Below are positions 32,771 to 43,776 of a stretch of 64,000 bases of DNA, piece by piece. This DNA comes from Ophioceras dolichostomum (Eukaryota > Ascomycota > Sordariomycetes > Magnaporthales > Ophioceraceae), in contig PYST01000157.1 in assembly GCA_003049485.1 (NCBI GenBank), forward strand, positions 26,306 through 90,305, in the 5' to 3' direction. Numbering within the stretch: position 1 is the first letter of the stretch; every line of letters begins with the position of its first letter. The notes beneath the pieces are model-generated. The model saw only the letters and a program-made list of their open reading frames with translations, was not told the DNA's origin and did no database searches. The position numbers and the translations under genes are program-made.

Positions 32771-33371
32771 CCACGGGATGTGAAGATGTTCAGGCGTTCA
32801 GGTCAATTCTATTCAAGCAACGGGGTATCTATTCATAAGATGTATATGTACATATTACAGGCAGGGGCAGCGAGAAACACCAATCAGCAGTCGGGCTGGG
32901 GGTACACTAGAGCCTCTAGCATCTAATGTCCCCTAGTCCTGCCACCACAAGGTGATTACTTCGGCATCCCCTGAGCGCCGAATATCCGCTGTGACGAGAG
33001 CTTGAACTCAAGCTAATGCTCCGGGAGGAGAGGCTGGGCTTAATGTTCTGGATGACTCTGCTGCTTGCCTGGGCGCGGGCAGCAGAAGCGTCTCGGAGGG
33101 CCAAAGACTGTCTCCAGCCGATGGCTCTAGGGTTTGGCCGAGAAGGGCAACGACCTGATGGCTGTTGCGATGTTTGTGATGACAGACTCTCTCTGCCGCG
33201 TAGTTGCGATTCGAGCGGCGGTTTGCTTTCCTCCTAGACGGCTTTGTGGCCTTGCGGTAAAAGCTGGGCAGTTGTAGGGCCGTGCCCGGGACTGAATGCT
33301 GGATTGCCGATCCGCGCACCAAATGCATTTCCAGCTTTGAAGTGAGACGAATGCTTATCCACTCCATCAAC
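32771..33371. other. Convergent intergenic region
   Basis: It lies between the multi-TM gene (+) and the small minus-strand ORF. Open frames on both strands have no features, and I see nothing further. Confidence 0.45.
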
Positions 33372-33719
33372 TCAAGTGAACTTGCGAATGAAGTTCTTGA
33401 TGGTCCGTGACTTCTTGGGTGCAGTAGAAGGGCCAGCGGGCTCGCCGTAGATGGAAGGCTCCTCCTCGACCGACGACACCTCGACCGATACCCCCTTGGC
33501 TGAAGGGCTCTTTGGAGAGCGTTCGTCCTTGGACTGGTTGGTGTCTATCTCCTCAAGAGCCATCGATCGAATAGCGTCGTGGTACTCGATGTCCTCCTCG
33601 TACTCCAAGAGAGGGTCGCGTAGGTGGAGGAGCTGCGCCTCCAGGTCCTTGATCATCCATGGAGGGATTTCCGAGGAGTCTCGGGAGGCGTTTGTGCGAA
33701 GATTGCCGATCTGGAACAT
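33372..33719 (-). CDS. Small hypothetical acidic protein
   Basis: From the ATG at 33719 (MFQIGNLRTNASRDSSEIP) the frame gives 115 aa: a Leu/Glu-rich, probably helical segment (MIKDLEAQLLHLRDPLLEYEED), a Ser/Glu-rich middle and a basic C terminus (KKSRTIKNFIRKF). The same frame is open upstream to 33878, but that part looks non-coding. I do not recognise the protein. Codon quality and composition are the only support. Confidence 0.4.
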   Translation of the reverse strand: MFQIGNLRTNASRDSSEIPPWMIKDLEAQLLHLRDPLLEYEEDIEYHDAIRSMALEEIDTNQSKDERSPKSPSAKGVSVEVSSVEEEPSIYGEPAGPSTAPKKSRTIKNFIRKFT

Positions 33720-34825
33720 TGTAGCCAAAAGGTAGCCGATGGTGGTAATAATAATAAGATGAGTCTGTATAAGACAATTGTGATTTGAAGAGCGGAGATC
33801 GATGGCAACGGCGATGGCAAGACCGATTTTCTCTCGTGTGTTGCAGCAAGATCTGACGTAGGTTATCAATGTGAACAAAATCGGGCATTAGCAATAAACG
33901 ACTGCCAGAGGTCCGAGGGACTCACTCGAGGGGTGGCCGCCCTTAAGTAGACCTACGTCGAGTGTAAGCTCGGAGGAGGCATTTCTGGGTGGGAAAGCAT
34001 GGTCCATGGGGGAGTCATCATTCAGTATCATGAGAGCGAAGCGTGTTGAGGACATCCCTTCGGCCCGCCAATCCTCTGCAAAGTCCGGCCCAGTTTTGAG
34101 GCCTAGAAAGTATAATGTTTCTTAGAAGAGGCTCTGCGGGCGAGTTGAGCCTCGGACCACCGAGTAGCGGTGGTGCATCAGCACTGAGGCTCTCGGGCTC
34201 TTTTCGTCGTGCATACGCTATGCACAGAGCTGACCGTTAGTGACATGCATAAGTTTTCTGTCGCAAAAATGTTCTGGCATAGATGGCACTCAAGAGAAAG
34301 AGCGCTAATGGAGTGCAGAGAGAGCGTGACGGAACAAAAGGTTCCGGAAAACTTCTGACTGAGGACTCGCACGGGGTGGTTGGGTCGTGGGGGAAGGGGG
34401 TCAGGTCGGGTCCCGGCCACGCGGCCAAGCATCTCGCATCATTAGTATGAGCAACACCGGGAAATGTTTCGAGCAGCCATAGGCGGCCAAGCCCTCAGTG
34501 GATATGAGGAATACCGGGGCCCCAGAATTGCGGCACGGTCGCAGAACCGTCTGGCCGGGAAAGGTCTCGTTGAACCGCCGGGGAGCCGGAGGATTCCAAA
34601 TGCTGTGATTTGGCTGACACGTGATGAATGCAATCAGAGAAGGATCGAAGTGACCTAGCCTGCGGCGTCCTGATGGCCTGGCCTTGAAGCTATTAAGGCT
34701 GAGGGAGCCAGCAACTTGGATATTGGAAGGCTCAGTTTTGGATTTTCTGCACAGGGTTTTATATACAACAAGGGCGACAAAATAGCAGAGGGAAAACGGA
34801 AGAAAGAGAGAGAGAGAGAGAGAGG
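33720..34825. other. Intergenic region
   Basis: No gene is supported. A (GA)n tract at about 34805-34824 lies next to the 3' end of the complex I gene. Confidence 0.45.
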
Positions 34826-35802
34826 CTATTTTTTAGGCTCTTCTTTCTTCTCTTCCGGCTTCGGTGTAGGCAGCTTGAACGACTCCGGGGTCCTGTCCGT
34901 GCCAGGGCCGACCTGCTCCCACGCGCTCGAGCCGCCCTCGAAGTTCCTGAAGGCCTGGGTGAGCTCCAAGGGCTCGGTGACGATGCGCTTCTTCTCCTCG
35001 TCGTAGCGAATCTCGGTGTATCCCGTGACCGGGAAGTCCTTGCGCAGCGGGTGGCCCTCAAAGCCGTAGTCGGTCAGGATGCGGCGGAGGTCGGGGTGGC
35101 CGACGAAGAAGACGCCGAACATGTCGTAGACCTCGCGCTCGTACCAGTTGGCGCCGTCGTACAGCCCTGTGATGCTGGGCACGGGCGACGCCTCGTCCGC
35201 GTACGTCTTGACGCGGATGCGGGCGTTGTGCCGCACGCTCAGGAGGTTGTAGACGACCTCGAACCGCTGGTCGCGCGTGGGGAAGTCGACGGCCGTGATG
35301 TCACTGACCTGCGTGAACTCGGCCGAGGTGTTGTCTGCGGGGAAGAGGGGAGTATTTGTCAGAATCGAGCATGATGGCGGACAACAACGCAAAGCCATTG
35401 TTTGACGCCAGTGCCCTTCTGGGTTGAGATCTTACATTTGAGAAACGAGAACACTGGAATCACACCCGATGGGCAGATGTGGATGGTCAATTCATCCTTC
35501 CAGAGAGAGAACTGCTGGATGTACTTGGGCAGACAGCTCATCAGCCACTGGCCGTACCGATGTTGGTTCTCGGCCTTGGAGGCATATTTGTCGGCGGGGT
35601 TGACCAGGGCGGCAGAGAGCGTGGCAGGCTGGGCCGCTCGGGGAGCGTCTCTTAGGTTCGGCGAGTCCTTGCCGATGCGGACGCGATAGCTGGAATACCT
35701 CACTGCTGAGGCTACCGCAGCTTCAGCGCCGGCTCGAACGGTCGGGGTCGCGGGTCGCAGAGCTGAGGCAAATGCCCTGCTCCTGCAGACTTTGCTCGCC
35801 AT
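34826..35802 (-). CDS. NADH:ubiquinone oxidoreductase 30-kDa subunit (NDUFS3/NuoC type)
   Basis: Two exons (35802-35436 and 35334-34826) encode 291 aa. The junction reads [17 protein letters not shown], with donor AAAT|GTAAGA and acceptor CCCGCAG|ACAAC. The protein is a core peripheral-arm subunit of respiratory complex I in the mitochondrial inner membrane, near the quinone site. The N terminus ([17 protein letters not shown]) is an Arg/Ser/Ala presequence. The family signature is clear in [20 protein letters not shown] and [19 protein letters not shown]. The Lys/Glu/Pro tail is typical of the fungal form. The gene for the 51-kDa subunit lies 27 kb away in this window. Confidence 0.95.
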
Positions 35803-36588
35803 GGCTTATGCGGTGGTTGCGCGCGGCCAATTGACTGGGCGGTCTTTCTGTTGACGAAGGCGAGGGCCAGTTCGGAATGGTTGGCAAGTGAGGTTCATCA
35901 GGAGCCGAAGCTGGAGCGCATGGTCTGTGCGCCCAAGACCCGCAGCTCTCCTCATTGCCCAATCATGAGCGCCTCATTAGAAGCCTTCTGTCTTCCGTAA
36001 AATATGCGTACGATTTCTGGCTTGAGACGAAGAGACAGCCTCGAAACGTCGAAAGTTGGCACTCTAAGCATGACAATGAACCATAGCTCGTCATAGCTTG
36101 GACGTCTGAATGCTTTCTGATTGCTACCATGCCATATCCGCTCCCGGACTTGGCCTTTTCCCACGAAGTATGGTAAGGCCGAGGTCCTGCAACTCGACAT
36201 CTAGGATTAGGATCAAAGTGATCTGCTTCCAATTCTATTTCAGCTTCCAAGCCTAGGAAATACCATCGACATCATGACGTCCCGAGCATTTTTGTAGAGC
36301 TGAACAAACGCAGAAACTCCTTTGGTCCATTTCCTCGGGTCAGGAACACTCAAACTTGGGCTACACCGCCTACCTAAAGGGGGCGAACGATTTTTGCCCC
36401 TCTAGGGCAGAAAAGCTTCCCCGCCATGCTTGTTCAGGCAATTGAGGACCTGTAGGTTGTGTAAGTGGTCCGAGGTCTTCCTCCGTGAAATTCTCGAGGC
36501 CTTTTTTTTCTTGTACGAGATCAGCTCCAGGAAAAACTTCACCCGAATTTTTTAAGATCTTGTCTGCAGAAGTGAACCAACTCTCAAG
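35803..36588. other. Divergent intergenic region
   Basis: This 786-bp region lies between the start codons of the complex I gene (-) and adenylosuccinate lyase (+). Short minus-strand frames at 35963-36250 show no domain. Confidence 0.5.
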
Positions 36589-39026
36589 ATGTCGTTCGAC
36601 ACGTACCAGACGCCGCTTTCCATGCGGTATGCGAGTGAGTGAATGTCCCAAAGCTTGTTGGATTCCCATATGAGACAGCTTTCTCCTGTAGTGCTACGGA
36701 ACGGGGGCTGACAGGATCTGTTGGACGCAAGGCAAGGAGATGCTCGGCCTTTTCGGGGCTCGCAACCGCATGTCAACTTGGAGGAAGCTCTGGATTGTGA
36801 GCTTCACACCCTAGCTCGCTTCACTGGTCTAGGATACTGACGAACTACAGCACCTCGCCGAGGCGGAACATGAGCTGGGTCTCCCGCAGGTAAGAAAATG
36901 CTTTCAAGTCCAGGCTGCATGTTGCGTGACAGTGGTTCTGACTAGTATATAGGTGACTGCGGCGATGATTGACGAGATGAAGCAGCATGAACTCGTCTCC
37001 GATGAGGCCTTTGACGTTATCCGGGTATGTTGAAGCGAATCTTTCCCGAACCCCGGTGCGCTCCGTGAAGCTAATGGGATATGAGTCGTCTTGTAGGCCG
37101 AGGAGAAGATCCGTCGTCACGATGTGATGGCCGCAGTCCATGTAGGTACATCCCCATGCAGACATTTCAAGTTTGACGCCTGCTAACCCTACGGAAGGCT
37201 TTTGGCAAAGAAGCTCCCACGGCCGCTGGAATCATCCACCTCGGCGCTACTTCCTGCTACGGTGGGTTTCGTTCCTTGCTCGTTCCCATTTTGCTTCTCT
37301 GAGCCGTCTCTTGGCCGGGTGGTTGAGGCACCGAGGCACCAACCTGGCCTCCATGATCGCCGCAGACGCGCTGTGAACCCGGAGTGCGCAGACCTGAATG
37401 GTGGCCGGCTAACCTTGTGATCCCGCAGTGACGGATAATGCCGAACTCATCTTCATCAAGCAAGGTCTGGAGCTCATCCTCCCGAAGCTGGCTAAAGTGA
37501 TCAACAACCTCCAGAAGTTTGCCCTGACGCACAAAGGCGTGCCGACACTGGGATTCACACATCTGCAGCCTGCCCAGCTCATCACTGTGGGCAAGCGAGC
37601 CTGCCAGTGGGCTCAAGAGCTGATGATGGATCTGGAGGACATCCAGCACGTCCAGTCCACGCTCCGCCTTCGGGGAATCCAAGGCACCACCGGTACGAAG
37701 GCTTCGTTCATGGAGCTGTTCAACAATGACCAGGTCAAAGTGGACAAGTTGAACGACATCCTGTGCGCGAAGCTCGGGTTCGACGGGGTCTACGAGATCT
37801 CGACCCAGACGTATACCCGCAAAGTCGACCTCCGCATTGCCAACGCCCTCTCGGCCTTTGGAGCGTCGGTGCAACGCATCTGCTCAGATAGTATGTGACA
37901 AGGCTGATCCCCTGTGGCAGGGCAGTATGTGTCGTCAAAGTCTGATCTTGGCTCGTGCTCATAGTTCGCCATCTTGCAAACTGGAAGGAAATTGAGGAGC
38001 CGTTTGAGTAAGTGATCCCCAATCAGCTTGACTCGGGATGAGTATGATGCTGACATTCTTCCAGAGCCGGACAGATCGGAAGGTGAGTTTGCAAATCCAC
38101 TTGGCCATATCGGTTCTTCCTCGATCGGACTCCCTGCTAACTTCCCATCAGCTCGGCCATGGCCTACAAGGTAAACGGGCACCGATCCCGTAAGTTGTCC
38201 TGGTGATTTCCTGCTGACGTATCGCAGAGAAACCCCATGCGCAGCGAGCGCATCACCAGCCTCGGCCGCAAGTTGTCTACCCTATCGGCCAACTTCTCTA
38301 AGACTTTCGAGACACAGTAAGCCTGCCGCTGTCTGCCGCCGTCTTTGGCTTGCCTCGGCGTGCTCGAAGGCTATGCTGACCGAAAAATCATAGGTGGATG
38401 GAGCGGTCACTTGACGACTCAGCGATTCGGCGCATCGACATCCCCGAGATGTTCTTGCTGGCCGATGCCATCTTGATCTCGTGGGTTTCTCCACCTAAAG
38501 CGAGCTCGGTTTCCAAAGGCTGACAATAGGAAATTGTTGTGTCGTAGTCTTGACAACGTCACGGACGGTCTGGTAGTCTACGAAAAGACGATCCACGCTC
38601 GCGTGATGCAGGAGCTTCCATTCATGGCCACTGAGAACATCGTATGTCGCCCAAAAATACATCGTACCTGGACCGACAAGTTCGGCATAAGCTAACCTAG
38701 CCCGAAAACCTCAGATCATGAAGCTGGTCGCCAAAGGTGCGTCGCGCCAGGAGGCGCACGAGGAGATCCGCGTCCTCTCGCACCAGGCGTCCCACGCTGT
38801 CAAGCAGGAGGGACGCAGCAACGACCTCATCGAGCGGATCCGGAACACCGAGTACTTCAAGCCGGTCCACGACGAGCTCGACGCGATGCTGGACCCTAAG
38901 CTCTTCATCGGCTGCTCCGAGTCAATTGTCGAACGCTATTGCGGCCCTGGTGGGAGCATCGACAAGGCCCTGGCTCCCTACAAGAAATACATCGAGTCGG
39001 CAACCACGGCTCAGCTGTCTCTGTGA
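36589..39026 (+). CDS. ADE13: Adenylosuccinate lyase
   Basis: This enzyme of purine synthesis cleaves adenylosuccinate and SAICAR, releasing fumarate. Fourteen exons can be laid out by homology and GT-AG sites: 36589-36634, 36732-36796, 36851-36889, 36953-37024, 37097-37141, 37198-37261, 37429-37890, 37965-38007, 38065-38082, 38152-38170, 38228-38316, 38394-38480, 38548-38641 and 38715-39026. Every junction keeps the frame. The start is [16 protein letters not shown] and the end SATTAQLSL. Landmarks are [13 protein letters not shown] (substrate-binding region), [15 protein letters not shown] and the fumarate-lyase signature GSSAMAYKRNP. Length, about 480 aa, matches eukaryotic ADSL. The signature loop is split over three exons by two introns around exons of 18 and 19 nt. 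Confidence 0.94.
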
Positions 39027-39762
39027 TTCGTGAGAGAGAAGCAGCGATGGGAAGGAATCTCATATCACTGGATTTGTGGTGCACTTGGACAAATTCTTCA
39101 AGCAGAAGGGGTGAGATAAAGATAAAATGGAAAAAAAAAAGAAAGCGCGACCGGAAGCATGGCTCGTCTTGCCTTTCACTCAGCTCAGCAAGCCCAGGGC
39201 GAAAGTAGGAGCCATCATCTCGAGTTCTGCGTTTTGTACGGAGTAGCAAAGCCAACTTGTTCACAACGTACATACACGGTACAAGTAGTCATAGAGGCGA
39301 CGCCACGTGCCCCAGGACCTCGCGCTTGCCCCAATTAGGCTTAGCGTGTGGATACAAAAAATTGGAAGGTGGTTTGAGACCGCGCTTCTCACTGACTGTT
39401 CCAGAGCCCAAGTTCTCCTTCAATTTCCATCGCCAGCATCACCGGATTCTTTGCCTTTTCAGCGATCCGGGTCGGAGCCAGAGTCTGATCAATCAGGCAT
39501 TTGTTCTTCTTTTATCACTTTCCCACGACGGCGTTTCCCCGGCTTTCGAGTTTTTTCTTACCACAGTAGATGACGAGCCATAATTTTTTGACCTAATCAA
39601 CCCCGATTCCTCCACCCTGACATTTTCAGCTCGCGCCGCAATCGACCTGCGGATCTCTTTTCGACACCCTTCCATCCTTTGCCGTAGCTTGTACCATCTT
39701 CGCGCGCGCATTTCGTCTTTAAGTCCAGTCTGCGCGTTCTTGCCGGGACGCACATTGTCAAG
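39027..39762. other. Intergenic region between adenylosuccinate lyase and Not4
   Basis: No gene is visible. It contains a short poly-A run at about 39129-39140 and a promoter-like stretch before 39763. Confidence 0.5.
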
Positions 39763-42437
39763 ATGGCGCCTCAAGATACATTCATCGATGAGGAGGACGA
39801 TACTTGGTGAGATCCCGACGACCTCCTCCCCCCCCCTTCCATCTCTTTCCATCGACTAGCCGTCCCACTCGACCTTCTCGGGCTGCGTTCGGCCTCTCCC
39901 TTGTGCCCTACTGTGATCTAACGGTGATGTAGTCCCCTCTGCATCGAGGAGTTCGACCTGTCCGACCGCAACTTCAGGCCATGTCCCTGTGGCTATCAAG
40001 TATGCCAGTTCTGCTTCAACAACATCAAGAACAACATGAATGGACTTTGCCCGGCATGCCGAAGACCCTACGACGAGAAGACAATACAGTGGAAGGTCGT
40101 GACACCAGAAGAGTAAGTCCCCAGCATCGTCATCATCATCCTGCCGCCAACCCGAGTGGCTTGGCTTCCAGCCTTGTCGATTGTCCCAGGGCGTGACTGA
40201 TCAAGCCATCGCGTACTAGGGTTGCCGAATTCCGAGCGAATATCCAAAAGAACCAGAAGAAGCGTGCCGCCGAACAGCGCCAGAAGGAGGTGCAAAAGCG
40301 CGAGGCCGAGAGGGAGAACCGCAAGAATCTCGTCGGCGTCCGGGTCGTGCAGAAGAACCTAGTTTACGTGACAGGCCTCACCCCCACCGTCCGCGAAGAC
40401 GAACTACTGAAGACCTTGCGGAAGCCCGAATTCTTCGGTCAATATGGCAACATCCAGAAGATCTCTATTAGTAACAGACGGAGTACGGACGGTCAGAACC
40501 AGTCTCTGGGGATCTATGTCACCTTCGAGAAGAAGGAAGACGCGCAGCGCTGCATAGCGGCGGTCAACGGTTCACAAAACGGTGATCGGATACTAAAAGC
40601 GCAGCTCGGCACGACCAAATACTGCTCCGCTTGGCTGCGCCACGAGACATGCTCCAACAGGCAATGCATGTTTCTCCACGAGCTCGGCGACGAGGAGGAC
40701 AGCTACACCCGCCAGGACCTTTCCTCGATGAACAGCATTCAGTCACAAACGATCAACAACCCCAGCCAGAGCCCTCTGTCAAACACCAGCTTATCCTCTC
40801 GCGCAGCGCCGAGACAACAAGGCCAGACCCGAGGCCAGGGTCAGGTTCAGGCGTCAGCACAGCAGATCAGCCAAGCGCAGACCTTCTCGCAGCCCATGGC
40901 CCGCGCTCCTAGCAAAGAAGGATCTGATAATGGCGACTCTTCAGCGCTACCGTCGTCGGCCAGTTGGGCACGTAACCCGCAGGTCCGAAGCCGACGCGGC
41001 AGTCATGCTACGAGCGGAGCTGCTTCTAGTCCTGCAGTTTCGATGTCACTGCCCGCCACCGCCGAAGTGCCACAGGAAGCAATTGAAGAGGTGCCGCAAG
41101 ACGAGGAGGAGCCTGCCGCTTCGGGATCCGGCTCCGATCTCCCAGTTTATGCCGCGCCCGAGGCATCGCCTCCTCGAGACCCTCGCGATGACGAGCTGCG
41201 CTCGTTGGTGAGGGCCTGTCGCTTCTCTTCCTTCAAGGTCCCTGCCGTTGACCTCTCGACTCTGGACGCATACCCTCCGTTGTTTGACCTGCGAGGCGGG
41301 GAGAAGCGGCGGGCGATGCGCGAAGAAGAGGAAGCCCGAGCTGGAGGCGAAACGGAAGAGTCACCCGAGATCTTGGAGCTTTCAGACGGCGAGCCGGAGA
41401 CCGGCGGGAGCCGTGCACTTGGCGGTGAACCTGAGGATCGTGAGCATGGCCTCGACAGCCACGTCTTCGACCAGAGGCGGCCCAGCACGCAGCCACCGAT
41501 CCAACGGACCAGCACCGCAGAAGGCCTCTTTGGGCCTGCCGCGGGCTCCAACTTCATGCCATCGGCGGGCAGTGTGGGATCGATCGGCGGCCGCACCATG
41601 ACGCCTCAGCAACAGCAGCAGTTATTTTCCCGGCCACCCGGCGCGGCGTTTGCTGATCACATCCCTCCCGGCATCTCTGCTGGTGCTTCCCAGACGTCTC
41701 TATTCCAGGGCCAGGCCCAAGGTCACAACCGAGGGGGTTCACGCTACAGCTTTGCCAACGACAACAGCGCAGCGGGCTCCACGTCGGTGAAGCTGGCGGC
41801 GAACCCTCGGATTATGGCGCAGCAGTCGTCGATGATGCCGTCGCCATCCTTCCACACACAACCGGCGAGCCAGTACTACGCCACGTCGATCCCCGGCCCG
41901 CCGCCTGGGCTCAAGTCGACGGGCACGCCTCCAAACCTCTTTGGCCAGGGTCACTTCGGAGGTGCAGGTTTCGGCGTCGGCGCTGGTGGTGGCGCCGGTG
42001 GCGCGTCGAAGGACTCGAACGACCTCCTTCAGACGCTGATGCGCGGGCGTGGCGCGGGTGGGCAAGGCTCGCAGGCCCACGACGCAGCAAAGCGTGAGTA
42101 CATGTCTCATTCATTTTCTAACCAGCTCCCTCCCTCAAGCACGTCCTCCTCCCCGGCTCCTGCTTCTGGTCTCTTGGCGACGCTCTACGGCAACCCGCCC
42201 GGCGCCTTCCAAGACTTTGGCCCGAAGCAGAAGAAGAAGGGGAAGAAGCACAGACATGCTAACACTTCCTCCTCTGGGGGAGGTGGCTTAGTAGATCTTG
42301 CGGACCCGAGTATCCTGCAGGCTCGTATGCAGCAGCACCAAGCCAATGCCAATGTCGGACATGGAATGTTCGGGGGCCAGTCGCAAGGTGGGTACAACCC
42401 CATGATGTACAATCAGGGGTATAACCGGGGGTGGTAG
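39763..42437 (+). CDS. NOT4: CCR4-NOT complex E3 ubiquitin ligase Not4 (RING-RRM part)
   Basis: Exons 39763-39806, 39933-40112 and 40220-42437 join in frame to 813 aa if the gene ends at 42437. The C4C4 RING finger is complete: CPLCIEEFDLSDRNFRPCPC, then CQFCF and CPACRRPY. A Lys/Arg/Glu-rich coiled-coil linker follows, then an RRM (LVYVTGLTPTVREDELLKTL, then GIYVTFEKKEDAQRCI) and a CCCH-type zinc finger (YCSAWLRHETCSNRQCMFLHE). Not4 ubiquitylates ribosomal and other proteins and works in mRNA decay and translational quality control in the cytoplasm. The rest is low-complexity, with KQKKKGKKHRHANTSSSGGG near the end. Known fungal Not4 proteins are longer, and the missing part appears at 43777-46949. 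A donor at 42388 (CAAG|GTGGGT) would bypass the stop at 42437. Confidence 0.93.
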
Positions 42438-43776
42438 TTCTTCGAGGCGTGAGGTGAGGGAGGCGAGCAGAGCAAGCAGCAGCAGCAGCAGCAGCAACAG
42501 TAGCACTATGCACCAGCACCAACACCATTACCCTACCGCCACCAGCACCAACCACCGCATCACTTACATGTTGTTATTTGACTGTTTGATTTATATCGTT
42601 GCGTTTGTGAACGAGGAGAGGAGCACGTCTATCTGTAAATGTTTTCTATCCTTTGCTGCGCTTTCCAGCAGTTCTCATCCTTTATTTTTCTTCCGGCTTC
42701 TTTATTCTCGTTCTCTTTCTCCCTTCATCCCATCCTTCAGGAAGGCGTTTTGGCTGGCGGTATTTTTTTTCTTTTTGCTTTTCCATGTCATGATGTCGTC
42801 ACGGTTCGACGCAAGGGGAAATCATGCATCTTCAAGCGAGCATCGTCATACCTACCGCCATATCCCAGGAAAACAGCAGCAGGAGGGCCAACTGGCACGG
42901 TTATTTGCAAGGCGTCAGTCATTTGTGGGTACAGGAGGGTGAACCAGAGAGGAGGCAAACCAAAGGACACGGAAAACACACACATACGCCATCTACCCAT
43001 AAGCATCGGCGTCATCACCTACCCCACCGACGACAAACCGCATCTTCCTCCTCGTGAGGCGTTAGGTTGGCGTCATATATCGTCCTGCCGTTTTGTGGGA
43101 GAGGTTGCTTCCGGGGGAAGAGGTCAGACAAGCCGCATACAACTGGTTCTTTTGCTCTCTCGCTGGCGCTTATTTTGGGTCTGCTTCGCCTTCTATTACT
43201 TTTTAACGCATCACACACGATCTACTTTTCACGCTATCGCAGGCAAGCTACCGCCATCGTCTTCCTCCCCGACGTTTTTTGTACGTTAACTTGCCAGTCC
43301 CAGTTTCCGTACAGGCGCGACGCTGGGCGGGCATCTTCGTTTTCTCCAAAGTCTTCAGAACTGAAAACAGCCGAAGAGAACAAAAAATATATATCACTAC
43401 CAGTTCTTGCCCTACCCACAAAAACGCCCAACCGGGTGCGCTGTCACAACGCCACAAAAGCTGCTCGGGAGGAAGACGACGGGGTGTGCCCCAAAATCGA
43501 TGCCTGTTCTCTTCGCGTACATCTCTTCATCCGTCCTCTCTCCCCCCTCTTATTTTTTTCAAACACTCCTTGTACATAATTCACTCCACCCTCCCTTCCG
43601 TGGCGTGTGCACTGCTCGTCTTTCTGGCTGCCTGCTTGCCTGCTCGTCTTCCTCGAGCTTGACTCCCCACGCGTCATTCCTCACCAAGCTGCATCACCAA
43701 CCTTTTTAAGATTGTCATCTCAGCGTATGTGGCTGCAGTTTACCTCTCGGGCTGCTAACTTCTGTCTTTCAAACAG
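42388..43776 (+). other. Possible 1389-nt intron, or 3' UTR plus promoter, within the Not4 locus
   Basis: The left border CAAG|GTGGGT is a usable donor. The right border has branch-like GCTAAC, a pyrimidine tract and TTTCAAACAG. Joining 42387 to 43777 keeps the frame (G|TT = Val). A smaller canonical 52-nt intron, GTATGT...AACAG at 43725-43776, is also possible inside it. The interval is otherwise pyrimidine-rich and non-coding in all frames. Without transcript data I cannot choose between a long intron and two separate transcription units. Confidence 0.4.

Noticed and set aside
42092..42123. GTGAGT...AACCAG inside Not4 that looks like a tiny intron
   Set aside because: At 32 nt it is shorter than any functional fungal intron I know, and removing it would break an open frame that continues with conserved sequence.
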